Origin: Candidatus Halobonum tyrrellensis G22 | GTDB lineage: Archaea; Halobacteriota; Halobacteria; Halobacteriales; Haloferacaceae | NCBI RefSeq assembly: GCF_000495475.1 | Contig: NZ_ASGZ01000020.1 | Coordinates: 1-64,000 of the forward strand | Direction: 5' to 3' | Length of the DNA: 64,000 nucleotides | Shown here: positions 8,999-18,553 of the stretch, piece by piece | Layout: the number at the start of each line of letters is the position of its first letter | Numbering within the stretch: position 1 is the stretch's first letter | The notes under the pieces: generated by a model | Database searches by the model: none | Told to the model about the DNA's origin: nothing | The model's input: only the letters and a program-made list of their open reading frames with translations | Made by a program: the position numbers and the translations under genes

Positions 8999-11359
8999 TC
9001 ACTCCCGCTCGCGCCGGCCGGCGTGGCCGGGGTAGTCGCGCTCGAACCGCGCTTCGACCTCCTCGCGGCCGAACTCCACGAGCACGGGCCGGCCGTGCGG
9101 GCAGGCGTAGGGGTTCTCGCAGGCGTCGAGCGCGTCGAGCAGGTCGGTGACGCTCCCCGCGGTCAGCGCCGTGTTGCCGGTGACCGAGGGGTAGCAGGCG
9201 AGGTCGGCGAGCAGCGCGTCGACCACCTCCGCGACCGGGCGGTCGCCCGCGGCCACGTCGTCCGCGAGCGCCGCCAGCACGTCCCGGAGCAGGTCAGGGT
9301 CGAGCGTCGCGTCGAACACCGCCGGCACCGCCGTCACCGCGACGCTTCTGTCGCCGCTCCGCTCGGCGCGGAAGCCGGCGTCCGCGAGCGCCGCCTCGAA
9401 CGAGTCGAACAGCGCGTCCTCCCGTGCGGTGAGTTCGAGTTCGACCGGCTCCGCGAGCGTCTGGACCGGCGCCTCTCGCCCCACCGCCTCCCGGAGGCGC
9501 TCGTAGTTCACCCGCTCGTCGGCCGCGTGCTGGTCGACCAACACCAGCCCCGCGTCCGTCTCGCAGACCAGGTACGTGCCGTCGTACTGGCCGAGCACGC
9601 GCATCGCGGGCAGCGACTCGTGGTCGGTCCGCTCGTCGGTCGTCCCGCCCGCGAGCGTCGACTGGGCGGGGGCGCTCCAGCGCTCCCCGCCCTCGCCGTG
9701 TCCTCCCTCCCCGCCGTCACCCTGTTCTCCGCCCTCGCCGTCGTTCCCGTCGGAGTCGTCGCCGGCCTGCCACCCGCGGGGCGACGGCCGGCCGTTCCAC
9801 CCCCCGGCGCCCCCGCCCCGAGGGGGGTGGTCCGTCGGGCGGCCCCCGGCGCCGTCCCCGTCGCTCCCCCCGGCGGCGTCGGCCGCTCCGGCGGTCTCCG
9901 CGGTCACACCCGCCGAGCCGTCCGCGCCGTCGCTCCCGGCCGACTCGTCCGACCCGCGGGACCCGCTCGGGTCGCTCGGGCCGTCCGAACCGCTCGACTC
10001 GCCGGGGCGGCCCGGACCCCCCGACCCGCTCGGACCGCCCGGATCCGACGCCGCGGACCCGCTCCACGCGTCGAGCACCGACGTGGTCGCCCCGTCGTCG
10101 CCCCCGCCGTCGTCGCCTCCACCCCCGCCGTCGCCGTCGGTCCCCCCGTCTCCGCCGGCCGACGGCGGCTCCCGTCGGGCCTCGGCCGCCCGCTCGTGGT
10201 CCGTGCCGGCGCCGCCCACCACCTCGGGGTCCACGGCGGTCTCGTCGGGCGCCGAGCGGCCGCGGGGCGCCGACGAGCGGACCAGCCCGTGGTCGAGCAG
10301 CGCCTCGCGGACGGCGGTCTCGACCCGGTCGGTCACGCCCGCGTCGTCGTCGAACCGGACCTCGGTCTTCCGGGGGTGGACGTTCACGTCGACCGCCGCG
10401 GGCGGCACGTCGACGAACAGGGTCGCGAACGGGTAGCGGTCGGACGCGAGCTGCCCGCCGTACGCCGAGACGACCGCCGAGCGGAGGGCGCCGTCGCGCA
10501 CCCACCGGCCGTTGACGAACGTCGTGAGGTACTCCCTGCCCGCCCGCGTCGTCTCGGGGTGCGAGACGAGTCCCGAGACGCGCACCTCGCTTTCGGCCTC
10601 GCCGCCGGCTCCCGACTCGGCGTCCGCACCGCTCTCGACGGGGTCCGCGCCGCCGACCGGCACCATCGCCTCGGCCACCTCGCGGCCGTACACCGCGAGC
10701 ACCGCCGACCGCAGGTCGCCGTCGCCGGTCGAGGCGAACACCTCGCGGCCGTCGTGTTCGAGCGAGACGGCCACGTCGGGGTTGGCGAGCGCGTACGCCG
10801 AGACGGTCGCGTTCACCCGGTCGAACTCGGTCGCGGGCGTCTTGAGGAACTTCCGGCGCGCGGGCGTCTCGCCGAACAGGTCGCGGACCACCACCGTCGT
10901 CCCCGCGGGACAGCCGACCCGCCGCACGTCGCCCGTCTCGCCGTGGGCCACCGTCAGCTCCGCGCCCGTCTCGGCGTCCGGCGGGCGCGAGCGGAGCGTG
11001 AGTTCCGCGACGGCGCCGACGGTGTGGAGCGCCTCGCCGCGGAAGCCGAGCGTCCCGACGCCCGCGTCGAGGTCGGCGGTGTCGTCGAGTTTGCTCGTGG
11101 CGTGTCGCGCCACCGCGTCGGGCAACTGGTCGGGGCGCATCCCGTGGCCGTCGTCGCGCACCCGTACCCCCTCGACCCCGCCCGCCTCGACGGCGACGGC
11201 GACGCGGGAGGCGCCGGCGTCGAGGGCGTTCTCGACGAGTTCCTTCACGACGCTCGCGGGCCGTTCGACCACCTCGCCCGCGGCTATCTCGCGGACGGTG
11301 CGGTCGTCGAGCGGGCTGATCTCGCGGCGTTCGGGCGGGTCGCGGCGGCCGTCGCTCAT
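8999..11359 (-). CDS. mutL: DNA mismatch repair protein MutL
   Basis: 786 residues. The N-terminal GHKL ATPase is intact: [46 protein letters not shown]. The C-terminal domain carries the endonuclease-type metal motif DQHA-x2-E-x4-E ([13 protein letters not shown]) and the conserved CPHGRP, so the protein should nick DNA, as MutL does in organisms without MutH. Between the two lies an exceptionally long linker of more than 200 residues, almost purely Gly/Ser/Asp/Glu/Pro, longer than the linker in most bacterial MutL. The ATG at 11359 has its own CATAC element about 25 bases upstream, despite lying 100 bases downstream of the mutS-Nudix pair. Confidence 0.97.
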   Translation of the reverse strand: MSDGRRDPPERREISPLDDRTVREIAAGEVVERPASVVKELVENALDAGASRVAVAVEAGGVEGVRVRDDGHGMRPDQLPDAVARHATSKLDDTADLDAGVGTLGFRGEALHTVGAVAELTLRSRPPDAETGAELTVAHGETGDVRRVGCPAGTTVVVRDLFGETPARRKFLKTPATEFDRVNATVSAYALANPDVAVSLEHDGREVFASTGDGDLRSAVLAVYGREVAEAMVPVGGADPVESGADAESGAGGEAESEVRVSGLVSHPETTRAGREYLTTFVNGRWVRDGALRSAVVSAYGGQLASDRYPFATLFVDVPPAAVDVNVHPRKTEVRFDDDAGVTDRVETAVREALLDHGLVRSSAPRGRSAPDETAVDPEVVGGAGTDHERAAEARREPPSAGGDGGTDGDGGGGGDDGGGDDGATTSVLDAWSGSAASDPGGPSGSGGPGRPGESSGSDGPSDPSGSRGSDESAGSDGADGSAGVTAETAGAADAAGGSDGDGAGGRPTDHPPRGGGAGGWNGRPSPRGWQAGDDSDGNDGEGGEQGDGGEGGHGEGGERWSAPAQSTLAGGTTDERTDHESLPAMRVLGQYDGTYLVCETDAGLVLVDQHAADERVNYERLREAVGREAPVQTLAEPVELELTAREDALFDSFEAALADAGFRAERSGDRSVAVTAVPAVFDATLDPDLLRDVLAALADDVAAGDRPVAEVVDALLADLACYPSVTGNTALTAGSVTDLLDALDACENPYACPHGRPVLVEFGREEVEARFERDYPGHAGRRERE

Positions 11360-11459
11360 CGGTCGCAGGTGGGCGCCGAGTCGTATGAATGTACCACTCC
11401 CGCGTCGCGTCCGGGTTCTGAGCCGCCGCGCTCGGGTGCGCGCTCCCCCGCCCGGCGGC

Positions 11460-11873
11460 TCAGAACCCGGGCGCGGGGTCGTCGTCGAGCGCGCGCTCGA
11501 CCGCGTTGCCCTGCGGGCCGCTCAGCCGCTCGACGGCGGCGTCGGCGGGGAGCCACTCGTGGTCGGTGTGCTCGTGGCTCAAGCGCACCTCGCGCTCGCC
11601 GGCCGAACACGAGTAGTACACCGCGAACCGGCCGTCGTCGTCGTCGTTGCGCCACGCGAACGCGTGGACGGCGCCGGTCACTTCCGGGTTCAGCCCGGTC
11701 TCCTCCTCGATCTCGCGTCTGACGCCGGCCAGCGCGCCCTCCTCGGCGCCGAGGCGGCCGCCGGGGAGTTCCCAGCCGCCGTCGCTCGCCCGCCGGACGA
11801 CGAGTATCTCGCCGCGCGGGCCGAACAGGACGCCACGCTGGCTCACCGTCGCGTGTAGGGGGTGTTCCGTCAT
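11460..11873 (-). CDS. Nudix hydrolase coupled to mutS
   Basis: 137 residues. The full Nudix box G-x5-E-x7-RE-U-x-EE-x-GU is present at residues 39-61 (GGRLGAEEGALAGVRREIEE, then TGL). This gives a metal-dependent pyrophosphohydrolase of nucleoside diphosphate derivatives. Its ATG overlaps the mutS stop codon in an ATGA arrangement (11870-11873), so the two are translationally coupled. That context suggests a nucleotide-pool or DNA-damage role, such as cleaning oxidised nucleotides in a MutT-like manner, but the substrate cannot be read from sequence. Confidence 0.92.
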   Translation of the reverse strand: MTEHPLHATVSQRGVLFGPRGEILVVRRASDGGWELPGGRLGAEEGALAGVRREIEEETGLNPEVTGAVHAFAWRNDDDDGRFAVYYSCSAGEREVRLSHEHTDHEWLPADAAVERLSGPQGNAVERALDDDPAPGF

Positions 11874-14719
11874 CGGTCGGTCTCCGTGTCCGCGTTCGTC
11901 TCGGCCGCCGCCTCCGCGCTCGCGTCCGCGTTCGGGGTCGACTCCGACGCCGACTCCAGCCGCCGTTGCCACTCGCTGACCCGTCCCGCCAGTTCCAGCG
12001 GCGACGTGTCGTTCACGTCCGCCGACCGGAGTTCCGACACCACTGCGCGCACGTCGGGCGGGAGCGTCGCATCTGCCGTGTCCTCGGCCCGCCGGGGTTT
12101 CACTGTTGCGGCGCGCCCCCCGCCCTCCCCGTTCCCCCCCGCGGCGCGCCCGTCGTCGGCCGGGTTCGCGTCGGCCGCTCGCTCCTCCCGGTCGGTCCCG
12201 TTCGCCGTCGTCGTCGGTCCCGCGGACTCCCGTCCGTCCGCGCCGCCGACGAACTCGCCGGCCGAGAGGTCGAAGACGGCCTGTTTCGTCCCGGCGTCGC
12301 TGTCGGAGCCGCGCGCCTCGATGGCCTTCTCGGCTCGCAGGCGGTCCAACACCTCGTCCGCGCGGTCCACCACGGGCGCGGGGACGCCCGCCAGGTCCGC
12401 GACGTGGACGCCGTACGAGCGGTCGGTCGGGCCGTCCCGAACCCGCCGGAGGAACGTCACCTCGCCGTCGCGCTCCTCGGCCGCGACGTGGACGTTCGCC
12501 ACCCGGGGGAGGTGGTCGGCGAGCGACGTGAGTTCGTGGTAGTGCGTGGCGAACAGCGTCCGCGCGCGCACCTCGTTGTGGAGGTACTCCGTCGCCGCCC
12601 ACGCGATGGAGATGCCGTCGTACGTCGCCGTCCCCCGCCCCACCTCGTCGAGGATGACGAGCGACTCGTCGGTGGCGCTGTGGAGGATGTTGCTCAACTC
12701 CTGCATCTCCACCATGAACGTCGAGCGCCCCTGCGCGAGTTCGTCGAGCGCGCCGACCCGGGTGTAGATGCCATCCACCAGCGGCACCGTCGCGGCGTCG
12801 GCGGGGACGAAACTCCCCGCCTGCGCGAGCAGGACGACCAGCGCACACTGGCGCATGTAGGTGGACTTCCCGCTCATGTTCGGTCCCGTCACGAGCAGGA
12901 ACCCCCGCTCGTCGTCCATCCGGAGGTCGTTCGGCACGAAGTCGGTGGTCCGCTCGACCACCGGGTGCCGGCCCGCGTCGACGGTCAAGTCGCCCTCGCC
13001 CGGCGCCACCACGTCCGGGCGGGTCCAGTCGTTGCCGGCGGCGTGCTCCGCCAGCGAGGCGAGCGCGTCGAGTTCCGCGAGCGCGCGCCCAACGTCTTGG
13101 AGCAGTTCCGCGCGGTCGGCGACCGTCCCGCGCAGGTCGGCGAACAGGTCGCGTTCGAGTTCGCCCCGCGACTCTTCGAGCCGCAGTACCGTGCGCTCGC
13201 GCTCCTCCAACTCGTCGGTGACGAACCGCTTGGAGTTCTTCAGCGTCTTGATCTCGCGGTAGTGCTCGGGCACGCCGTCGGCGGCCGACTTCCCGACCTG
13301 GACGTAGTAGCCGTCGGTCTTGTTGCGGTCGACCGTGACGTGACTGAGGCCGTGCCGGCGTTTCTCGCGGTCGGCGAGTCCGTCGAGCCACTCGCGCGCC
13401 TCCTCGTACTCCGCGACGAGTTCGTCGAGTTCGTCGTCGTGCCCGCGGGCGATGACACCGCCCTCGCCGGGCGACCCGGGCGGGTCGTCGACCAGCGCGT
13501 CGTCGAGTTCGTCGTGGAGCGCGCGCGCGGCCGCCTGGTCGGGCCGCGCGAGCGCGTCCGCGACCGGCGACTCCGCCAGCGGCGTCCCCTCGACGGCGGA
13601 CGCGAGCGCCGGCAGCGTCGCCAGAGCCGCCCGGACCGCCGCGAGGTCGCGCGGACCGGCGCTGCCGCTGGTGGCGCGCGCCGCCAGTCGTTCGAGGTCC
13701 GCGGTGCCGTCTAAGTGATCGAGCAGGCGGTCGCGCGCGAGCGCCGCCGACGCGAGCGCCTCGACCGCGTCGTGGCGGCGTTCGAGTTCCGCGCGGTCGC
13801 GGCGCGGCCGGGTGACCCACTCGCGGAGCAGCCGCGACCCCGCGGCGGTCTCCGTGTGGTCGAGCGTCGACAGCAGCGTGCCGTCGCGCTCCCCCTGCAT
13901 CGTCTCGGTGAGTTCGAGGTTGCGCTGGGTGGTGGCGTCGAGCGCGACCCGGCCGCCGGGGTCGAGCGTGCCCAGCCGCGTCATCGACGCGAGCACGCCC
14001 GCGCCCGTCTCGTCGACGTAGCGGAGGACGGCGCCCGCGGCGGCGACGGCGGCGTCGGCGTCAAGCCCCACCGCGTCGAGCGTCTCGCGGCCGAACTGCT
14101 CGCGGAGGCGGTGGCGCGCCCGGCCGGGCGCGAACGCCTCCGGGTCGCGGCGGGTGAGGCGCGCGTCGGTGTCGTCGCGCACCGCGGGCCAGGCGTCGTC
14201 GTCGCGCAGCCCCAGCCCGGGGAGGAGTTCGACCGGGTCGAACCGGTGGAGTTCCGCGCGCACGTCGTCGACGTCGTCGACCGCGGCCGCGCGGAACCGG
14301 CCGGTGGTCACGTCCGCGAACGCCAGCCCGTAGCCGTCGCCGTCGCGTTCGACCGCCGCGAGGTAGCGCGCGGCGGCGTCGCCCGGGTCGAGTACCGTCC
14401 CCGGCGACACCACCCGTTCTATCTCGCGGGCGTGGCCGTCGGCGGTCTCGTACTGGTCGGCGACGGCGACCCGGTAGCCCCGCTCGACCAGCGCCGTGAG
14501 GTACGGTGTCAGCTCCGACAGCGGCACGCCCGCCATCGGGTACGAGGAGCCGTGGCTGGACTTCTGTGACACCTTGAGGTCCAACTCGGCGGCAACGAGT
14601 TCGGCGTCGTCGGCGAAGAACTCGTAGAAGTCCCCACACTGCATCGCGAGCACGTCCGCGTCCGTCGACGCCTTCAGCGAGAGGAACTCCCCGACGATGC
14701 CGCCGGCCTCGTTCGACAT
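11870..14719 (-). CDS. mutS: DNA mismatch repair protein MutS (MutS1 type)
   Basis: 949 residues. The N-terminal mismatch-recognition domain has the diagnostic F-x-E in MQCGDFYEFFADDA. The clamp/lever helices follow, then the C-terminal ABC ATPase with Walker A GPNMSGKSTYMRQC near residue 611, the Walker B region SLVILDEVGRGTATYDG, and the TLFATHYHEL switch. A ~120-residue acidic low-complexity insert sits before the final helix-turn-helix dimer region. The ATG at 14719 lies 27 bases after a TTTA element. Together with the downstream coupled Nudix gene and nearby mutL, this forms a mismatch repair locus. MutS1/MutL are patchy in archaea but common in haloarchaea. Confidence 0.98.
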   Translation of the reverse strand: MSNEAGGIVGEFLSLKASTDADVLAMQCGDFYEFFADDAELVAAELDLKVSQKSSHGSSYPMAGVPLSELTPYLTALVERGYRVAVADQYETADGHAREIERVVSPGTVLDPGDAAARYLAAVERDGDGYGLAFADVTTGRFRAAAVDDVDDVRAELHRFDPVELLPGLGLRDDDAWPAVRDDTDARLTRRDPEAFAPGRARHRLREQFGRETLDAVGLDADAAVAAAGAVLRYVDETGAGVLASMTRLGTLDPGGRVALDATTQRNLELTETMQGERDGTLLSTLDHTETAAGSRLLREWVTRPRRDRAELERRHDAVEALASAALARDRLLDHLDGTADLERLAARATSGSAGPRDLAAVRAALATLPALASAVEGTPLAESPVADALARPDQAAARALHDELDDALVDDPPGSPGEGGVIARGHDDELDELVAEYEEAREWLDGLADREKRRHGLSHVTVDRNKTDGYYVQVGKSAADGVPEHYREIKTLKNSKRFVTDELEERERTVLRLEESRGELERDLFADLRGTVADRAELLQDVGRALAELDALASLAEHAAGNDWTRPDVVAPGEGDLTVDAGRHPVVERTTDFVPNDLRMDDERGFLLVTGPNMSGKSTYMRQCALVVLLAQAGSFVPADAATVPLVDGIYTRVGALDELAQGRSTFMVEMQELSNILHSATDESLVILDEVGRGTATYDGISIAWAATEYLHNEVRARTLFATHYHELTSLADHLPRVANVHVAAEERDGEVTFLRRVRDGPTDRSYGVHVADLAGVPAPVVDRADEVLDRLRAEKAIEARGSDSDAGTKQAVFDLSAGEFVGGADGRESAGPTTTANGTDREERAADANPADDGRAAGGNGEGGGRAATVKPRRAEDTADATLPPDVRAVVSELRSADVNDTSPLELAGRVSEWQRRLESASESTPNADASAEAAAETNADTETDR

Positions 14720-14876
14720 ACCACCCACTGGGCGGGTCGACCGGTAAAGCCCTGCGGGTCGACGCGGCGAGCGGCGGTCGCGGGACGTACCTGGGGATCG
14801 ATACACATGTCCTAACCGCGACAGGGCTAGGGAACTGGTGTGTAGATTTTTGAACGGCGCCCCTGTGGTACGCGAC

Positions 14877-15362
14877 ATGAACAAGCCGGCGAGCGCGGTG
14901 ATCGGTGGGGGGGTCGCCGCGGCGGTGCTGTCGGTGATCCTCCTCGTCGTCGACGTCGAAACCCGCTCACAGATCGGCATCTTCGAGGTGGTCGCGCGGT
15001 TCGTGGGGATGCCGGGCAGTCTCGTCTTCGGGTTCGTCCTGTTCTTCGCCGCCGGCACGTTCCTCTGGCCGCTGGTGTTCGTGGCGCTCGAATCCTACCT
15101 CCCGATCGGGCCGGACCCGGCGATCCGCGGTATGGGGTTCGGGGTCCCGCTGTGGGTCGCGTTCGTCGTCCTCGGCCGGGGTGACCTCACGGGGGCGATC
15201 CTCGTCGTGTACGCCGTGTTGACGCTGTTCGCTCACCTCGTGTACGGGTTCGTCCTCGGGGCGGTGTACGGCCACTACTCCGGCGAGACCGCCGCCCGGA
15301 TGGAGCCGTTCCCCGGCGAGAAGCGTGCCGGCGAGAGCGGGGGGAGCGGGGGGAGCCGATGA
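14877..15362 (+). CDS. Four-helix membrane protein partnered with oxidase subunit I
   Basis: 161 residues with about four transmembrane helices (ASAVIGGGVAAAVLSVILLV, GSLVFGFVLFFAAGTFLWPL, VPLWVAFVVLG, ILVVYAVLTLFAHLVYGFVL). The short Gly/Ser-rich tail ends in an ATGA overlap with the oxidase gene (15359-15362), so the two are made together. The layout resembles a haloarchaeal family (DUF6789-like) found beside respiratory oxidases; this assignment is from memory of the layout. It may be an accessory or assembly subunit. The ATG at 14877 follows a GATTTTTGAA element at a leaderless distance. Confidence 0.7.
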   Translation: MNKPASAVIGGGVAAAVLSVILLVVDVETRSQIGIFEVVARFVGMPGSLVFGFVLFFAAGTFLWPLVFVALESYLPIGPDPAIRGMGFGVPLWVAFVVLGRGDLTGAILVVYAVLTLFAHLVYGFVLGAVYGHYSGETAARMEPFPGEKRAGESGGSGGSR

Positions 15363-17200
15363 GCGTCGACGCGGGCGGCGCCGTCGCGGGCGGGGTCGCG
15401 GCGCTCGTCGTCGGCGCGCTGTTGTTCGCGGGCTGGCGGTTCTCCCGCGGCCGCGTCCGCGCCGACGGGGGGACGCGCTCGCTGCCGGGCCGGCGGGTCC
15501 GCGCGGCGCTGCCGTTCGACCCGCTGCGGTGGCTCACCACCGTCAACCACCGCGACATCGGGGTCCTCTACATCTCCTTTGCGTTCGTCGCCGCGATGTG
15601 GGGCGGGACGGACGCGATGATGATCCGGACGGAACTGCTCACGCCCGGCGCGACCGTCTGGTCGGAGCAGACGTACAACGCGCTGTTCACCACCCACGGG
15701 CTGACGATGCTGTTCTTCTTCGTCACGCCCGCGTTCACCGGGATGGCGAACTACTTCGTCCCGATCCTCGTCGGCGCCGACGACATGGCGTTCCCGCGGG
15801 CGAACGCGCTGGGGTTCTGGCTGCTCCCGCCGGCGCTCGTGTTGGTGCGGGCGGGGCTGATAACCGAGGTGGCCGCGAAGGTGCTCGCGGCCGTCCAGAC
15901 GTACGCCGGCCTCCAGTCGGCGGCGCTGGCTCGGCTCACGGCGGTGCTGTTCGCGCTCGAACCGCCGGCGACCGGGTGGACCATCTACACGCCGCTCGCG
16001 ACCACGCTGGAGAACCCGCAGGTCGACCTGATGCTGTTGGGGCTACACCTGTCTGGGATCGCCACCGTGGTCGGCGCGGTCAACATCATCGTCACCGTGT
16101 TCGAAGAGCGCGCCCCCGAGGTGTCGTGGGCCGACCTCGACATCCTGACGTGGACGCTCGTCACGATGGCGGGCATCATCCTGTTCGCGTTCCCGCTTTT
16201 GGGCAGCGCGCTGGTGATGCTGCTGATGGACCGCAACTTCGGCACCACGTTCTTCGCGGTGGAGGGCGGCGGCCCGATCCTCTGGCAACACCTGTTTTGG
16301 TTCTTCGGCCACCCCGAGGTGTACATCCTCGTGTTGCCGGCGTTCGGCCTCGTGAGCTACATCCTCCCCAAGTTCTCCGGCCGGAAGCTGTTCGGCTTCC
16401 GGTTCATCGTCTACTCGACGCTCGCGCTCGGGGTGCTCTCGTTCGGCGTCTGGGCGCACCACATGTTCGCGACGGGGATCGACCCGCGACTGCGCGCGAG
16501 TTTCATGGCCGTCTCCATCGCCATCGCGGTGCCCTCGGCGGTCAAGACGTTCAACTGGATGACGACGATGTGGCGCGGGCGGGTCCGACTCACGGCGCCG
16601 ATGATCCTCTGTATCGGCGGCGTCGGCCTGTTCGTCATCGGCGGGGTGACGGGCGTGTTCCTCGCGTCCATCCCCGTCGACTTGGTGCTTCACGACACCT
16701 ACTACGTGGTCGGCCACTTCCACTTCATCGTCATGGGGGTGATCACGATGGCGGCCTTCGCGGCCTGTTACTTCTGGTTCCCGCTGATCACGGGGCGGCG
16801 GTTCGACAGGCGGCTGGCGCGGGTGCAGGCGTACACGCTCATCGTCGGCGTGTTCGTGACGTTCTTCCCGATGCTGCTGCTCGGCTACGACGGCATGCCG
16901 CGGCGGTACGCCTCGTACGCGCCGTACGTCGACGTCAACCCCGAGTGGCTCCCGCTCCAGTGGATCGCCACGTTCGGCGCGGCGATCATCGGCGTCAGCG
17001 TCGCGCTGTGGCTGCTCAACATGGTCCGGTCGCTCCGGATGGGGCCGTACGTCACCGACGCCGACGTGTGGGACCTCAAGCGCTCGGGACAGTTCACCCG
17101 CGAGTGGGCGTGGTTCGAGCGGAAACTGGACGACCGGCTGGACGAACCCACCGCGCAACTCCGCGAGGACGACGACGGCGACCACCCGGCCGACGAGTAG
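15359..17200 (+). CDS. Heme-copper terminal oxidase subunit I (A-type)
   Basis: 613 residues, 12 core transmembrane helices plus an extra N-terminal helix. Metal ligands can be read: H113 (FTTHGLTM, low-spin heme), H318 and Y322 in GHPEVYIL (CuB and the cross-linked Tyr), H367-H368 in WAHHMF (CuB), and H453/H455 in VGHFHFIVMG (high- and low-spin hemes). E320 in GHPEV marks an A1-type proton path. The enzyme reduces O2 to water while pumping protons. No subunit II (CuA), subunit III or heme-insertion gene follows, so this copy is separated from the usual operon. The downstream genes are convergent. Confidence 0.95.
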   Translation: MSVDAGGAVAGGVAALVVGALLFAGWRFSRGRVRADGGTRSLPGRRVRAALPFDPLRWLTTVNHRDIGVLYISFAFVAAMWGGTDAMMIRTELLTPGATVWSEQTYNALFTTHGLTMLFFFVTPAFTGMANYFVPILVGADDMAFPRANALGFWLLPPALVLVRAGLITEVAAKVLAAVQTYAGLQSAALARLTAVLFALEPPATGWTIYTPLATTLENPQVDLMLLGLHLSGIATVVGAVNIIVTVFEERAPEVSWADLDILTWTLVTMAGIILFAFPLLGSALVMLLMDRNFGTTFFAVEGGGPILWQHLFWFFGHPEVYILVLPAFGLVSYILPKFSGRKLFGFRFIVYSTLALGVLSFGVWAHHMFATGIDPRLRASFMAVSIAIAVPSAVKTFNWMTTMWRGRVRLTAPMILCIGGVGLFVIGGVTGVFLASIPVDLVLHDTYYVVGHFHFIVMGVITMAAFAACYFWFPLITGRRFDRRLARVQAYTLIVGVFVTFFPMLLLGYDGMPRRYASYAPYVDVNPEWLPLQWIATFGAAIIGVSVALWLLNMVRSLRMGPYVTDADVWDLKRSGQFTREWAWFERKLDDRLDEPTAQLREDDDGDHPADE

Positions 17201-17277
17201 CCGCTCCCGTCTCGTCGGCGGTCGGCCCGCCGATCCGCCCGGCCGTCGGCGGTCAGTCGGGTCGTTCCGCCCGGCCG

Positions 17278-17721
17278 TCAGCGGTCGTCGGCGTCGGCGC
17301 GCGGCCCGAGTTCGGCCGAACACCACGGACAGAAGTCGAACTCCATGTCGGCGTCGATGTCGTGTCCGCAGTTCGGACACCGGCCGCCCTCCTCCCGCCC
17401 GGTCACGGCGGCCGCCGCCGCGTTCGGGTCGCCCGTGACGGGTCTCCCGCGGGCCCGCCGGGCGAGCAGGTAGGCGTCGGCCGCGCTGGCGAACACGACC
17501 AGCGCCGGCGGCGCGAGCGCGAGCGGGTCGGCGGGGGTCCCGCCCGAGAACGTCGCCTGGATCGCCTCCTCGGGGACGAACGTGGCGACGGCCGCGAACG
17601 TGAACAGGAACCACCCCAGCGCGCGCGCCCACCGGCGGAGGTAGGCGTGGCCGGCGCCCGTGACCACGAGCGCGAGCAGCGCCGCCAGCCACGGCCGGGG
17701 ACCGGTACGGCTTCGGCTCAT
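17278..17721 (-). CDS. Membrane protein with C-terminal zinc ribbon
   Basis: 147 residues. Two or three transmembrane segments fill the N-terminal two thirds (WLAALLALVVTGAGHAYL, ALGWFLFTFAAVATFV, ALAPPALVVFASAADAYLLA). A zinc ribbon closes the protein: CPNCGHDIDADMEFDFCPWC, two CxxC knuckles. The first segments (GAGHAYLRRWARALGW) resemble TM2-like small membrane proteins. The ATG at 17721 follows a TCTTTTGCC element by about 27 bases. Function unknown; the same architecture occurs in haloarchaeal DUF proteins. Confidence 0.75.
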   Translation of the reverse strand: MSRSRTGPRPWLAALLALVVTGAGHAYLRRWARALGWFLFTFAAVATFVPEEAIQATFSGGTPADPLALAPPALVVFASAADAYLLARRARGRPVTGDPNAAAAAVTGREEGGRCPNCGHDIDADMEFDFCPWCSAELGPRADADDR

Positions 17722-17832
17722 GCACGAACCGGTGTGGCGGGCGGCAAAAGACCGTCGGTCCCGGCGGCCGCCCACCCCGCGGGCGCTCGCGGCGCCGACC
17801 GGGCCGGTGCGCCGACGCGGCTCCGGGCCGCG

Positions 17833-18486
17833 TTACTCGCCGGCGACGAGCCGTTCGAGTTGTTCGGGCGGCACCGCGCCGCGGGCGGCGTGTCCGCGGT
17901 ACGCGAACGTCGGGACGCCCGTGACGCCCATCTCCTTGGCGTCCCGGAACCGGGCTTCGAGCCGGGACTCCCACTCGTCGCTCGCGAGGGCGGTCCGGAC
18001 CGCCTCGGGGTCGAGCCCCGCGTCGGCCGCGAGCTCCGCGAGGACGTCCGGGTCGCCGACGTCGCGGTGGTCGGTCCAGTACGCCTCGAACACGGCGTCG
18101 TCGAACGCCTCGAACCGGTCGGGCCGCTCGTCGCGGACGTACAGCGCGGCCTGCTGGGCGTTCCACGAGTCGATATCGGGCACCGCCTCGAGGTCAAGTT
18201 CGACGCCGTACTCCTCGGAGAGCCGCGCGACGTTCTCGCGCACCTGCGCGAAGTAGTCGTCGTCCTTGCCGTCGTCGACCGACTCGTCTATCTCGCCGTC
18301 CGCGCCGCGCTTGTGTCCCCGGAGGTCGAACGGGTGCCACTCGGTCGCGGGCGGGTCGTCGCGACGCTCGCGGAACGCGGCGAGCGACGCCCGGCCCAGG
18401 TAGCAGAACGGACAGACGTAGTCGGAGAAGACGGTGATCGGCTCCGCCGTGGCGCTGTCGTCGGCGCGTCGGTCGGGCTGGCTCAC
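17833..18486 (-). CDS. DsbA-family thioredoxin-fold oxidoreductase (FrnE-like)
   Basis: 217 residues. The active-site CxxC is C25-P-F-C28 in SDYVCPFCYLG, followed by the all-helical insertion typical of DsbA/HCCA isomerase proteins and the cis-Pro region GVTGVPTFAY. There is no signal peptide, so it acts in the cytoplasm, like FrnE-type thiol oxidoreductases that handle oxidative stress. Start is a GTG at 18486 because a TTTTGTG element lies 27 bases upstream; the longer reading adds only Arg/Pro-rich sequence. Natural substrates unknown. Confidence 0.9.
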   Translation of the reverse strand: MSQPDRRADDSATAEPITVFSDYVCPFCYLGRASLAAFRERRDDPPATEWHPFDLRGHKRGADGEIDESVDDGKDDDYFAQVRENVARLSEEYGVELDLEAVPDIDSWNAQQAALYVRDERPDRFEAFDDAVFEAYWTDHRDVGDPDVLAELAADAGLDPEAVRTALASDEWESRLEARFRDAKEMGVTGVPTFAYRGHAARGAVPPEQLERLVAGE

Positions 18487-18553
18487 GCGCGTCAGTCGGG
18501 GCCTCGGACACAAAAGCGGGGCGGCACCGGCGGGTCGACCCGGCGACGCCGCC

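Noticed and set aside
9576-10436. Ser/Pro-rich plus-strand frame within mutL
   Set aside because: Antisense reading of the Gly/Ser/Asp linker; no independent evidence of coding.
9023-11722. Very long plus-strand frame opposite mutL
   Set aside because: Arg/Val-rich product with no motif; the mutL ATPase and endonuclease motifs on the other strand are unambiguous.
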